A stretch of DNA of 64,000 nt, from positions 42,188,383 through 42,252,382 of the forward strand of contig JACSVZ010000001.1 in assembly GCA_014706295.1 (NCBI GenBank). The letters are read 5' to 3'. The notes under the pieces were generated by a model. It saw nothing but the letters and a program-made list of their open reading frames with translations. It was not told the DNA's origin and ran no database searches. The position numbers and the translations under genes are program-made. This DNA comes from Lycocorax pyrrhopterus obiensis (taxonomy: Eukaryota > Chordata > Aves > Passeriformes > Paradisaeidae). Shown piece after piece: positions 38,463-51,572 of the stretch. How positions within the stretch are numbered: the stretch's first letter is position 1; every line of letters starts with the position of its first letter.

Positions 38463-38560
38463 TACACACACACACATAAATGTGTGGCTTTGCATATATA
38501 CATATATGTATATATATATATATACGGAGAGAGATATAGATATATGTTTATATACCTCTA
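38463..38560. repeat. Compound microsatellite: CA run, TA/TATG run, GA and TA remnants
   Basis: A CA run (38465-38476) is followed by a TA-rich run (about 38493-38525) containing CATATATG-type palindromes, then a short GA run and further imperfect TATA repeats. Open frames on both strands here are artefacts of the low complexity. Confidence 0.9.
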
Positions 38561-39986
38561 TCTGTAATTTCAGCAATTCTTGCAACGCTATCAAAACACC
38601 AAGATAGCAGCAATTATAAAATTTCCCGTATGGATTTCTATCATCACCTAAAGCCACAGATGATATTACTTGAACTTTGTATCATGAGAGCTCATGACAT
38701 TTGGAAATATGGAATATGTTTTTCATCACATGGTGCCTGTCGCACCTGGTGCTTGGAGAAATTAGGCTTTTAATAATTAGAACGCTTCCATTTCTTTCAA
38801 AGTATTTTTAACAAATACAGGCACAATGCACAGCTCTGCATTGCCAAGAACTCCCCCAGAGAGCTAACACGCTACAGGATGATTATTGCAATAGTACTTA
38901 TCTAGATGACCTTTGTATTTTTTTTCCCTTTTCTCTTACTGGGTATGTGGAAGTCCTTGTTACATTTGAAAGTAAACTGTTAAGAAAATCTAGTTCTCCT
39001 TGCCAATCCTGGCAGCAATATTAAATGTCCAAAAATGTAAAGTTTTGATCAGTATGGTTCTAGAGTGATAGAAAAATATTTCTGATGCATTTTCTAAATT
39101 GAAAATGACAAGGAATAAATTGGGAAAAAAGTCAATGATAGTTTCCAAACATGCAAAGTAAAGCTCAAGGAAACATTTGCATTGCAATTCATGAAAATAT
39201 TGACAAGGAAAAGATTATTACTAAAGGAGTAAAAATACAGATTACCAATATAGCTCCCTCAGTCTTGTTTAAAACAAATTTAATTATGTAATGAATGAAT
39301 AGCAATACAAGTTTAGATATAAGCTTAAATTTTTTTTTCTATTTATACCATACAGATCTTTTTAAAATAGCATAATAAAAAATAATGGTCATTAGGTGAC
39401 AAATATTGCATTGTTTCTTGCACATATTCAACCCACTATCCATAATAAATTAGCACACTGGACCGCTTGAAGTAATTCCAGAAGCACTGCAGGCAGCTAC
39501 CTTCTCTGTTTGACTAAAGTAAATCTTGCATATCTATTCTTTTTCCTTCCTTTAAAAGGCAAAATATAGTTTAAGTGACTTGGGGAATGCACCATAGAGC
39601 CAAAAGGGGTTCTACGAACAGCAAAAGTCCCAGGAGGAGTGGTTTAATGACAATACAATAACTGTAAATATTTTATTTATTTAACTTTGTGCCTATATTT
39701 AAACAAATGGCTTAGATGTGAGCAAGACCAGGGCTAAGAAACTTTGCCTAAATATTTACTGTGTTTCCCTGGTGATTCTCTCATACAGCAGGAAATAAAT
39801 GCTACTGTTTTTGAGTAAAATTGTCTAAAATATATGCCAGTTTTTCTATCTGTCTTTCATCTATTATTCAAGTGATCTGTGGCACAGGAGTAGAAAAATT
39901 GTACTTGCCTTCACTTGGCTATAAAGTGAAATATAAACATATGTGCTCCCATGAGAATATAGCATACAACTTAACTTTATTGAACT
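38561..39986. other. No gene seen; TAAT-rich block at about 38690-38900
   Basis: No exon or transposon recognised. The block 38690-38900 has little low-complexity sequence and contains TTTTAATAATTAGAA together with CACCTGGTGC (an E-box), so it could be a conserved regulatory element. That is inference only. Confidence 0.5.
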
Positions 39987-40050
39987 CCCACCCCCCCCAC
40001 CCAAAAAAACCCCAAAACAACCAAACCCAAACCACCCAAAACCTCAATTT
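39987..40050. repeat. C/A-rich low-complexity tract
   Basis: The plus strand contains C-runs of 3, 8 and 3 separated by single A, then AC-rich sequence. The minus strand therefore has at least four G-runs of three or more within about 20 bp, which satisfies the usual G-quadruplex pattern. It interrupts an otherwise AT-rich area. Confidence 0.8.
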
Positions 40051-43000
40051 GTTGCAAAAGCATTTTCCTACTGTCTGGCCTACTTATTTTGTAAGTTGGT
40101 CAATTTCTCTTTCAGCAACTTCTGATGAAATTTTTAATTTTTTTTTCCTGGATGTACAATCTGCCTGATTTAACTTTATGCTATGATACAAATTACTAAT
40201 AAAATTCAATGCCACATACTAGTTCTTTTACATCTAGCATGATGATTTTCACTCATACAGAGATTGATTACTAATGACTGATATTAATGCAATTTAAATT
40301 TTGACACTATACCCGATGATTTTACTAAGACCAATTTAATTTTCCCCACATTAATTAAAAAAAAAAAAAAAAAAGAAAAAACTATTCCTTTGAGTCTGAC
40401 TCTGAACACGTAGTATAAACATCTAGCAAAATTTAAGCTTGTTTATGGGACCTAGTGGTACCTAAGCCCACCTGTTCTTGCTGAATTCCCTGCAAAGGTT
40501 GCTACAAAAAAAAATTTGTGATTGTGGTAATGCTAGTGTCCTAAAAGAAAAAGATCTTCACTGATGAGAAATTTAGTAGTATTTATCATCAGTCAGATAT
40601 AGTGCATAGTAGGTCAGTTTCTATCTCCTGCTCTCTGCCACAGGCACACAAACATGCAGTTACACAAACATGTCCTGTTTTAAAAATTCAGCCTTAAAGA
40701 GGCTAGGTATAAAGAAGAAATAGTGATATATTTCATATATGATGAAATATATAACGATTCCTTCACATACATACAATGACTTCAACGACAGGCTACAGCT
40801 TTAACAATCCATCTGCCACAAACAGACCGACATCAAAGCCAAAAACCCATCAAAGGGTAGTCTTTAAGTAAGCGCACTGGAAAAGAAACACATTTAGAAA
40901 AAACATATTTTTAAATGGAACTCAAATCATGTTTTCAAATGTGTTTCATCATTGGAGCTAGATGAGGCATAACTGATGACAGAACTTAGGCTTTTGTATT
41001 CAGTCATCAGAACTATGGTATTATGTCTGTCTCGTCATTGGGAGTGAAGATGAGTGTGGAATGAAAACAAAGCTTCAGATCAAAATGAAAGAGAAGTGAT
41101 ATCACATAGATAAACTTGTCTTGGACATGTCAGTACTTGCTATTTCATTTCTCTGATATGAAGGATGGATGAAGTAAAACCAATTTTGGTTGTCAAGGGC
41201 TGCCACAAAATGGAGAGAAACAAAATGAACAACAAAAAGATGTCAAGAATAGGTCTATCAATAACACTAACTTATTTTACACATACACAGTAAAACCCCA
41301 TCCAGCTTCTAACTTCACATAAATAAAACTCCATTTCATTTCTGGTGGTTACTGTAGTTACTGAAGACAAGTATTGCCTCACCCTCCTTCTCAAACTGCA
41401 AGATTCACCTATTTGAGTATCTTAACATTCACATACTACATCTGTACAGTCTTGAAATTTTTAATAACCTGTAGTAAAACACTTCTTCAACTAGGACCCA
41501 ACTGACAGGTTTTTTGAAGAACCTGCACAAAGCTGCTGTTGAAGGCAATAGAAACTTTGGCTGCTCAGCATCTTTGAAAGTCTGTTCATATATTTTTATC
41601 TCTCATTTAAATGTAAGTCCTGCAAAAGGAAGAAGACTGTCCGGACAAGAATATAAATAGTCTGAACAGACCTATACAGAGTTTGGGAATTTATAGAAAA
41701 TACATTTAAATCTAATACATAATATGAAATATAGCCATAAATACTGAAGACAACCCTGAACTGAGCTGTAAGAATGAGTGAAGTTGTGATAGAAGAAAAA
41801 TTAAGGAGCCTGTAAGAGAAAAAATGGGAGTGTAGGGAAACAAAGAAAACCCTTACTATGTGGAAAATCTGCTGAAACACTGTTTCTATAAAAATTCTAG
41901 TGTAATAAAATACTGTCATTTATCTTCACAGTAAATCTTATTTTGGAAGAAGTTTAAGCAAGTTGTTATTGTATAGGCCAAGATTCTCTTAATTCTTGTT
42001 TCATTGATACTTGATTAAGTAATACTGAATTGATTCATGTGTTAGATCTGTACGGAATGGGTCTTTAATATCAGTAAAACACCTCACAAGTTACTATGGA
42101 GAACACAATAAAAACTGAAATAGCAAGGAGTGTGGAAAAAAGCATGTGATTTAGACAGAATTGCAATAAAACCAATTGAAATGGCAGAGACAGACACGTG
42201 CAATCTGACCTTCTACCTCCCTATACTGTTCATACTGATTTTCTCAGCAAAAGGAGTATCAACAGCTCCAATCAGTACTCACCAAAGTGATTCTGCTAAG
42301 TATTGAATGCCTGCCCACAATGGCTCGATCCAGTCTAGCTGGTAGATAGATACCCTGGCATTTTCCTTCTATGACATACTGCAGAAAACCAAGCAACTCT
42401 TTCAGAGGCTTTGCTTTTCCTGGTTTGATGTGTTCTTCAGAAAATAAAAGTAATTTTATTAAATCAGCTGCTCTCAGAAGACATACAGCATATGACTATA
42501 TATCAAAAGCAAATGCACGTGTAATAAAGGGGCTCAACCTAGAAACTTTCATGATTTTGAAAAAAAATCATTCTTACGCAGAAAATTGGTGTCCTTTCAA
42601 CATAGTAATATAATATATGAGGGATAAGACTTCATATTGTCCTTGAGGATCAGGAAGTGAAGCTGGTTTAAAAAAAAAGCTGGTTATTCCCCTGCTACAA
42701 GGGGAATAAATTACATGATTAAGAAGAAGCATATGCTGAATCACTGATGCTGTTTGCTCTTTCTGACTAAGTTACAATGCGTGTATCCATCCCATGCTGC
42801 CTAAAGAAATTAAATTAAGAAGTTCCCTTTCCATCTGAGTGAGTGAGCACAGTATTTTCTCTTTCTTTTCTACAAGGAGAATGACTACTGCACTAGAGAC
42901 CAAATAAAGCAATGCTGTTGGAAAAGTGTCCATTACGCCAATAAATACAATGTATTGGGCTGGTAGCTGCCTCATCTTTCTTTATGTCATGCAAGGAAAT

Positions 43001-44112
43001 TCAAAATGCAGCAAGTGCAGCCCCTTCAAATTTGAAGGCATAAGAACTCACCATGATAGGATATTTAGAAGGGATTTAGAAGCTTAAGGTAGCATAAAAA
43101 GCTATTAAGACCATTTTGTTCAACTTTTTTTCCAATTTTCTTGATATAAGGTTGTCTAATAACTGTCACATTCCACCTAAATTGCAGGATCAAATATGAA
43201 TCTTTAACACGTGAACAGGCACAACGGTCTTGGATTTTTTTTTCTGCTTTATCATAAGCTACAATCGTATCTTCCTTCCACTGTCTTGTTCAGACAAATG
43301 GAGAAAATATAAGGAGAGATGAAAAATGTCACTCTTCAAGAAACACAGTTTGGAATGGAATTAGTAAATAGGACAACACTTGCTTTAATGTGAATCTTGA
43401 TTAATCCTCTGTGTCCTTGCATGTCTCCTTTTTCCCAGACGCTATCTCTTTCATTCTTTGAATTTCTGCATTTTCAGCTAAAATATTCTCAATACCAAGT
43501 GTTTTAGACACACTACATCAATGTTTCTTTTTGTCAACAAAGGTGCACAGAATAAGCAAGAACAATTTGAAAGCAATTCCTGTTGAAATTTAGTTCAAGG
43601 AAATACAATGACTCTTCTCAAAAAACAAGTTGGAGGAGATGTTGAAATAGATAATTGTACTCCAGGGTAGACAACATAAAATGGAAATGAGGCTACTTCA
43701 TGGGACAACAAAGTGGAAGCAATTTGAATGTCACTTTGCAAAATCAGCGTGCTGATACTGCGCGAGAATTCAAAATGTTAATTCAGGCACACGAAACCAT
43801 CTAAATGTCAAATGGGAGAGATGGTCATGTCCAGGTTTCATATTTAAGTGGGATATTAGGACATCTAAAACAACTGAGAGAAAATCTCAAAGAAGAATCT
43901 TCTCCAGGCTAAAGACTATTTCAGATTAGCAATTTGTTTGATGCTATGTTTTAGGACTTAAAAGTATTTGAAAACATATCTTGGTTTTTGTTGTTGTATT
44001 AGTATATTTCATTAGCCCAATGATAAAAATCTAGCCTGGGAAGGAAGTCACCATGGCTCACAACTCTCCCATCTCAGAGGCCCACACTATTTTGGAAAAT
44101 AGCTTAAAAAGG
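40051..44112. other. No gene seen; AT-rich unique-looking DNA
   Basis: About 4 kb without recognised genes or transposons. A run of 18 A lies at 40357-40374. A perfect 11-bp inverted repeat with a 5-nt loop lies at 40726-40752 but is AT-rich and trivial. Open frames at 41596-41919 (minus) and 42371-42613 (plus) have no recognisable similarity. Confidence 0.55.
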
Positions 44113-44159
44113 AGTACCACTTAAACATACCTTTAGATACAGAAGTATGTTTAAATACT
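44113..44159. repeat. Short inverted repeat (hairpin potential)
   Basis: TTAAACATAC at 44121-44130 is followed, after a 14-nt spacer, by its exact reverse complement GTATGTTTAA at 44145-44154. Flanking AGTA and TACT extend the stem with a bulge. It lies about 160 bp upstream of the LTR. No function can be inferred. Confidence 0.6.
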
Positions 44160-44321
44160 GAAGTGCCTACCTTCTACTGAATTTCAATTGGACTGAGACC
44201 TTACCAAGTTGTTGGGGAATGTTTGGAGATCTTATTCAAATTTCGGTTTTTTTCCAGTAAACTAACTTTTCCATTGGGAAATGCTGAGTTATCAAAATTG
44301 AGATCTCTTGCCGTAGCTGAT

Positions 44322-44784
44322 TGTACTGCATCTGGCTGGGATGGAGTTAAAATTCTTCACAGTGGCCTGTATAGTGCTGTGTTTTGGATTTGAGACTGAA
44401 AGTGTTGATAATACACCAGTTTCAGCCATTGCTGAGCAGTGCCTACACAGCACTGAGACTTTCTTTGTTTCTCATGTTGCCTCACTATCAAGTTGCCCAG
44501 GTGTAGGCAAGAGGCTGGGAGAGGACACAGCCAGGATAGCTGACCTCAGAGATATTTGGAGACTGGCTGTGCAGCAGTCTGCCTGTGGCATGGGAAGCGA
44601 TTGTCTTTTCAACCTTTATGTTTGTTTTTTTCTTTACCTTTCCATCACTTATTCAATTGTCTTTATCTTGACCCAAAAGCATTCTTGCTTTTGCTCCTCA
44701 AACTGTTGTCCCCATTCTGACTGAGGACTAGTGGATGAGTGACTGGGTGGGTGGTGAGTTAATGGCCAGGGTTAACCCACCAGA
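44322..44784 (+). mobile_element. Solo LTR, bird ERVL-like endogenous retrovirus family
   Basis: The segment begins near TCTGGCTGGGATGGAGTTAA, passes through TAGTGCTGTGTTTTGGATTTG, TTGCTGAGCAGTGC, GGACACAGCCAGGATAGCTGACC and TTCAATTGTCTTTATCTTGACCC, and ends near CCAGGGTTAACCCACCA. These phrases in this order match a widespread bird LTR type as I remember it. No internal gag or pol sequence and no second LTR is present on either side, so it is a solo LTR left by recombination between two LTRs. The usual mid-LTR promoter segment appears shortened. The five bases CTGAT occur just before 44322 and again at 44785-44789 and may be the target-site duplication, although this would put two extra bases after the expected terminal CA. 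The 127-codon frame at 44341-44724 is a by-product of the LTR, not a gene. Confidence 0.8.
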
Positions 44785-46010
44785 CTGATAAAACGGTTAT
44801 AGCAAGAACATTTTGAGGGCAAAGGTTTTGTACCAAAATAAAAGCAAGGGATTATTCCTTTTCCATCAGTTCTGACAATCTCTCTCTTGCTGATGGTTTT
44901 TTCTAGTTAGTATGTTCAGTTAAACACTCACTTACGCAGAGAAAACATAGGATAAATTAATTCTAGCTCTCAGAGGCTAGAGAGTTATCTTAGATTGTGG
45001 AAGTAAAGGCTCAAATTCCTTTTCAAGGAAAGGGTTCATTACTTATCAAAGGTGGAATAGTTCCAATGGGAGAGGTTGCAATTTCCTTTCCTTCCTGGTT
45101 ATTAATTTCATTTGGAATGGAGGCAGCATAGGTTAAAGTACATGGATTACAAATCAGTCTTTCTCATTCATATAAGTTCTCTGGCCTCTAATATAATAAG
45201 AGGATAAAACTGGAGAAAGTTTTTTACATCCTGAAACTTTGACTTGGCAGAAAGCTATTTGTTCTCCAACTATACTCTGTTATCCTTCAGCAAAATATCT
45301 CCTAGTTCCTTTGTAGGCATATTGAAGTTTCATGGGATTCTTCAGAATGAAAGGTATTATAAAACAAAATAATTACATAATTATCTGAACATAAAATACT
45401 CTTACTCAATTCTTATTCAATTGAACTTTGAAAAGTGCAAAAGACAGAAATGTGGATGTCCTTGGACCTGGATGGTCCTTGCATTGAAAATTTAATTTTC
45501 TTTGAAGGTCTTTCTTTTCCCTCAATGTCCCGCTATTCAAAGTTAATTTAAGACATACCCTGCTGAAATGCAATGGAACAAGTACTATCTCTAATGGTGT
45601 CTTTGAAAGTTATGAAATGCTGCATAGCCCTCAGCAGTCTTCAGTAAATCTATTTGACTGTTCCTTGTAAGATTTATCATGCTTCACTTTGTCTAAATAG
45701 GTATATGAAGAGCTGAAACATCCATACACAGAAGTGCTCAAAACTTTTGCACCTCCTGCAATCAAAATTTTCGATGGCAATAACCCAGGCAAGTACATGG
45801 AGTTTGCTTGACATACCCAAGTAAACAATTTAGACTAAAAATAAATCAAGAAAAGCAAGAAAATTTTTACTGGATCTCACAGAATCAAAACTTTTATGTT
45901 GGGAATTGAAACTCCACTATGGAGACAAGATTACACAGATGGGTACAAAATATTTTTTGTATGGTTAAAGCTAGGTAAGGCTTCTTAAGAAAGATGAATA
46001 TTTCACAGAT
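44785..46010. other. No gene seen
   Basis: Unique-looking AT-rich DNA between the solo LTR and the next CR1 tail. A TCACAGAATCAAAAC string near 45876 recalls the CR1 terminus, but what follows does not match CR1. Confidence 0.55.
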
Positions 46011-46063
46011 CCACAGAATCACAGAATATGCTGAGTTGGAAGGGGCCCAAAAGGATCATTGAC
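46011..46063 (-). mobile_element. CR1 LINE 3'-tail fragment
   Basis: The plus strand reads CCACAGAATCACAGAATATG followed by CTGAGTTGGAAGGGGCCC and AAAAGGATCATTGA. This is the reverse complement of a CR1 3' end, close to the start of copy A (2386-2440). Only about 50 bp remain, an extreme 5' truncation or a later deletion. Confidence 0.8.
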
Positions 46064-49000
46064 TACTAAGTCAGTTTTAGGCAATTTGTACAAATTAGAA
46101 GTAAAATGAATGTGTGTATTTGGAGATTCATAGATACACTATCCCCACTGTACACTTAGATCATAACATGCTCTGGTGACACAGATGTTCAATCCTGAAT
46201 ACCACTATTTTTAAGAGTAGAAAATATCTGAGCTGATATTTAATGAAAATGCAACATGAAATGGGCAACAATTTACAAGTGATCTGGATAATATTTTGAT
46301 CTACATACATACAAGCAGCTGACAGTCAGCCCTTCGATATGGATTAAATAGTCAGAGCTTTCTGGGTGTAATATTTATAAAAAACATGCTGAGAATACCT
46401 AGGTTGTCTCTTGGGTTTGCATGCAACCTTTTGCTGCAACAAAAACATTCAGACTCAAAGTTTTATCTGATTATCCAGACCCCATAGTGTTCTGCTTTAC
46501 TTTTTCTCTTCTCAGGCATTTTGTCTTGTCCAAAGAGAAAAGAAATGCCACAAATTATATCAGATATTAGTACTGAAGTTATTATCAATACATAGAAATA
46601 TTTTATCTTGATAAGGTATGTATTGCACAACACAAGTGAAACACTTTAGGGAGAACATTGAATTACATTTAAAGGGCTTGAGAACAAGGTTTCTAACAAT
46701 GGGGACTTCTCATTGCCAGAAGTCTAATGTAGTGCTATAATTTCTTCATTAAAACATATGATTTGTATAAAAATATCAACTAGTTTGAAAAAAAATGACA
46801 GAAATGCCTTAAGAAATAACTTTGATATAGTTTAGATTTTCTCCTGTAATAAAATTTATGATACTTTCCTTAATGTTATTTTTCTCATCACCTCTGTTGA
46901 CCCACAACCACCTTTGCAGAACTATTTACACAGGAAAGCCAAACACTGCTCTTTTAAGCTGAAATCAAAGTACTGTAAAGTAACTAGCTGTATTTCTGAC
47001 TGCATGTTTTCCCACCCCTTTAGTACAAACAGTACCCTACTGTAGAGTTTCTAAATGACCCTTGGCTGGAAACGGATGTCCAAGGGTGCGATGTGAAGGT
47101 TACTGAATGAAGCAATGGCTTCAGGGGCTCCTGATGAGTAAACAGCATGTGTACTACAGCACCAACTTCAAGACCCAAGGCATGTTTTATTCATACACCT
47201 GGACAGAAATGCAAAACAGCATCTGCGGCCTGGTTTCTGTCCTTTCCCTCTTCCTTCTGGACTTGAGGAAACTGTAAGCTGCAGCTCCTGGGCTGACAAG
47301 GCAGAAGTATGCTGGGCCTTCATTCAGTCTCTGCAAGAGAGAAAATGAAGGGAAAAGGTTTCTTTTTTCCCACATCACTCCAGTTGTGGATGAGGGAAAA
47401 GCACAGCTAGGTCATGCAGTACAGAAGAGATGCTCACCTGAATATCTTTGTAAAGGGGTCTGTTGAATACAGCTGTGAGTTTGTGGATGTCTGTGATGAA
47501 GCACCATCAGGAGGTTTTTGCTACCCTCAATGCTGATGTGTACTTAGTAGAACTGTGTGCACAGATAATGCCCTAGAACTGCTGTTCAAGATGCCAATGT
47601 TAATACAGATCTGGAATGTTTCTAAAGGGTAATAAAAATGTAAAATGAAATAATTCAGCAGACTTCAGGTGACATCTCTGTCCTGTGCAATTTACCACAG
47701 GAAATAAATCACTGAGACAGGAAACATATGCAGTGGCAAAACACGGGCTCTTGTCACATCAGTTCAGCATCAATCCATACCTGTCTAGTTAATTCAGACT
47801 TATATTCACTTTTCTTCACTGCAAAGTTTCTTTCTGTGGAAGAATTTTTATGGATTTTTCAGCACCCATAAAAAGTTTCATATTTTGAATAACAAAATTG
47901 GTAGACCTCTTGTTTATCTAGTAACATGAGAAGATCTTATGGTTTCCTAAACATGTAAAAGATCTTAATGCTTCAGGCTATACTTACCTATAAAATTATA
48001 CACATGGCTTTTTAAGTATACCATGTCTGAAGCATGGAGATACTACTGAGACAGCACTGGAGGATCATTCAAGTGAAAATTTGTTTTAGACATTTATTGA
48101 CTATGAACACTCTTAGGCAGTGCTTTCTCCCTGATGGCTTTTCCATGATTTCCCCACTGAATTTTTTTCTTAATACATCGGGATAAGTAAATAAGCCATT
48201 TCATTTTTATTTTCCCTTCCGTGAAATGCTTCCCAAGTAACTTGATTAATGTTCAAAACCAATATTTGAGCAGCCACATAATGTAATTAAAATTTCATAA
48301 AATAGCTATAATCATCCTAGCTTGGTAATAAGCAACCTTATTTATCACACAAATGATTTCTTTGGATTTTCAACAAGCACTTTATTTAGCTAACTAAATA
48401 TTTTTTTTCTGCAGGAGGCTTGTGTTTTAAAACAGACAATTGAAGTCACAGCCAGGATGCCTTGGTGTACATACCCAATATTTAATCACAGGAGGTTTCA
48501 GCTATGTGCACATTGAAGTTAGCCTGATTTATCCAGGAAAGTGTGCTTGACTGAGTTCCATTTTAAACCTGTCTGCCCAAACTGCTTTTTTTATCTTGAA
48601 GTGATACTAAGTGCACAATGATCCAGTATAAAGGTAGAATGTTATGTGAATAGGACTTTTTTTTTTTTTGAGTAATGTGCAGCACTGTTGGTATCTTTAA
48701 CACCATATGGGCCTTTGCTGCCAATAACAGTGAATGTGAAATCTGCTATTTGCTGGAGAACCTTAGAGCCAAAGAGAAAGGCATTTTAAATTTTTTTATT
48801 GCTCTTTTCATAATCTCTATCTCCATACTGTCCCTTCCCTACCGTCCAGTTCTGTTTGAGACTAAATGATTTAAGGTGCAGTCCTATTTTAAAAGCGCTT
48901 TCGCAAAAAATGGTAGCATAAAGTTTCCTATTTGTTATACCCCAATGATTTCTAGATCAAATTTTCTTAGCTTGCTGACTAAAATATCATTTTTTTCTAT

Positions 49001-51572
49001 GCATTTGTACTGCAAACCATCCAGGAGTCTGGAAAGTAAACTATGTTGTTTCTTACATGCACAATACAACCCAAAAACCTTTCTGCCGGGCAAATGCTTC
49101 CTTCGGGTACAACTGTGAAAGACAAAGCATTGCTTTCACATCGTGCCCTCATTTACCTCCCTCCATGTAGCCCAGGGCCCACAGTGGGCCTGGAAAGGTA
49201 TGTCTTAGTACTTGTTTGAAGCTATAACAGAGAGGAGTCTGCATGTTTCACCACTCATAGTTATGCTGATGAGATAAACAGTAGAAAACCGTCTCACTTT
49301 CTACTGATGAACACATTCAGTTCTGTAAGGATGACAAGACTGGAAAGGAAAGATGATTAAAAAAATAGTCCATTTACCAGAAGTATACGAAGAAAAAGCG
49401 GTTTGTAGAATGAAATGGTTCCTGTACACTACCAGTTTTTAGGAAAGACGCAGAGTTAAATATTATTCCAGGGTTCAGTATTACCACCAGGAAGCTTTTC
49501 CTTTGTGAAAATACCAACTGCAGCAGCTGATGATTTGTGACATTGTGTTGTAATCCAGGAGGAACTTGGAATATGACCAAAGGGTGTTACTAATATTCTG
49601 CATGACTAATTATTGAACCTTCCTCTGGGTTCAAACATCCCAGTGTTTGCACAGATGATGCCTTTGTTCATCCATCATTTAAAATGTCATGTAGCTGGAA
49701 AGCTAACAACATTCATAAAAGACCATTCATAAAGCCCTCTGGTGGCAGGGGAGGTGGAATGACAGTTTGCATTTTTCTGGTCTTTTAACTTCTTTGCTGC
49801 TGACCGTGATTAAAAACACTGTGTAGCTACTGCCACTGGGAAAGTCACATTTTTTAGATAGAGAAAGTCAAATACATTACATTAAGGCAACAGCTAACAG
49901 ACAGACCTAGTTCTGTTAAACAAAACCAGCTCCTGTCAAGCTGGAACTTGTTGGATCACACTGCTGCTTTTGCCAGGTCTTTACAAAAGGAAACTGGAAA
50001 GGTAGGAAATGGAAGAAGGAGTGAAGCATGTCCAAAATTCAGCTTGATGTGGAGCTGGTATGCAGACTAGGTGTGCAGAGTTGGAAGCTGCTGGGTTCTG
50101 CACTCTAGCTTTATTTTCACTGATTACCATAGCATCAAGGGAAAAGTTAGGTTTGGAGGGACCTCTGGAAGGTAGTCTGAAAAAAATGCCCTGCTCTAAG
50201 TAGATGGGAGAGGCTGAACAGGACTCTATCCATCCCAACATACAACTTCTACAGAAGCTTGACTCCAGTACCAACCCCCATTGATCTCAGTGGTTCCTTC
50301 TCACCCTGACCTCTGTGAATCGCCTACATCTTCTTGAAGTAGCAAACAAGAATTACTAATATTTTCCAGGTCTTATGCAAAGCTCCTGGAGAAAGGAGAT
50401 TAGATTTAAGGATCGGTCTTAAATCTCATAAAAGCATTCATAATTTCAGCAGTTATAATAATCCCTGTAGTTTGAAGTATGTCACTATTACAAAACCAAG
50501 ATATCAAGAAAAGTATCCAAAAATTCAGTATTTATTTTCACAGACTTTGCTTTGTAGACAATCTTGGACACCAAGCTCAAAGGTCCAAGAAGCATATTCC
50601 CTTCAGAAAAAGAGGAGGCGCTAAATTTCCTATCTTCTTTCACAGAGCCTTTCTTCTACACTCAATTTCCTTTCCTTTTTCAGGAGCATTCTGATTAGCA
50701 TTTCTCTGCAGAAAATCAATACTTATTTCATAAGAAGGAAGCTGACTTTGAATTTTAAATGGAAATTGAACCTTACAAACCTTTGATTACTCAAATATGA
50801 ATCTGTTAAATGGACCCCAAAATGGACTCCCAAAATGCCTGTTTCTTCCTCCATTTAAAGAATGATGTGCACAAAAACATAGAAGGAAATTACTGGAGAA
50901 CTCACACACTTGCAGAGGAGATGAGAATTATCCATGAGCAAGTTCTGGGAAAAGCCTAGTGCTGTGTTCAACAATAGGTAATTACTGAATGAGATCCCTG
51001 CTGATGTTCTTTTCTGTTTCTTATTTGAATGACAAAAAATTGTATGCAGTGTGGGTAATGCGTGTTAAATGCATATATGCATGCCTGCATAAGTGCACAG
51101 GTGTCTGCACCCGTCAGATGCGGAGTCTTTAAGACTTCTGTGTTGAAATTCTGTTTCTGAAAAGAGAAAAGAATAGCCTGCTAAAAATAAAATACTGCTC
51201 AATGAAAGATACAAGACACACGATTTGTTGATATCTGTGTAGCTATCTCAAAACGTTTGCTAATTTTGGAAATGCAGGTGCTGACTGTAGGAGCCGAATA
51301 CATGATTTTCACTGGCTGCAGGAAAATGGATTTTAGGATTTAATTCTACCATCTGAAGATCAAATACAAGGCAAAAAAGCCCCCAGCCCTTGTTTATTAT
51401 GTTGTTAGTAACTGGATATTGTGAAGCAGAAATTACAGGGGAGTGAACTGCTTCATTAAAAGAGCAGAAACAACATAGCCCCTCTTCATATTGACTATAA
51501 AATTGCACGTTGCATTTTTCCTTCATAACTTTTTTTCCTTGGGAATGTATGATCTCGTCTCTTGACATATGA
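46064..51572. other. No gene seen; AT-rich unique-looking DNA
   Basis: About 5.5 kb without recognised exon, RNA gene or transposon. A T run lies at about 48658-48669. The stretch 47040-47400 is slightly GC-richer. Small palindromic sequence (GCATATATGCATGC) occurs near 51070. Open frames are short and unrecognised. Confidence 0.55.
49732..49745 (-). promoter_or_regulatory. Candidate CTCF-type motif
   Basis: The plus strand AGCCCTCTGGTGG, followed by CA, fits the core of the vertebrate CTCF motif in reverse orientation (consensus core CCCCCTGGTGGC, one difference). A single motif match is expected by chance in a window of this size, so occupancy is unproven. Confidence 0.3.

Noticed and set aside
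38463..38660. Open frames on both strands over the microsatellite
   Set aside because: They consist of low-complexity residues encoded by CA and TA repeats.
40726..40752. 11-bp perfect inverted repeat
   Set aside because: It is purely AT-rich and expected by chance in this composition.
44341..44724. 127-codon open frame on the plus strand
   Set aside because: It lies entirely within the solo LTR and follows LTR nucleotide landmarks; it is not a gene.
45870..45930. Another CR1 tail
   Set aside because: Only a TCACAGAATC string matches; the following sequence does not follow CR1.
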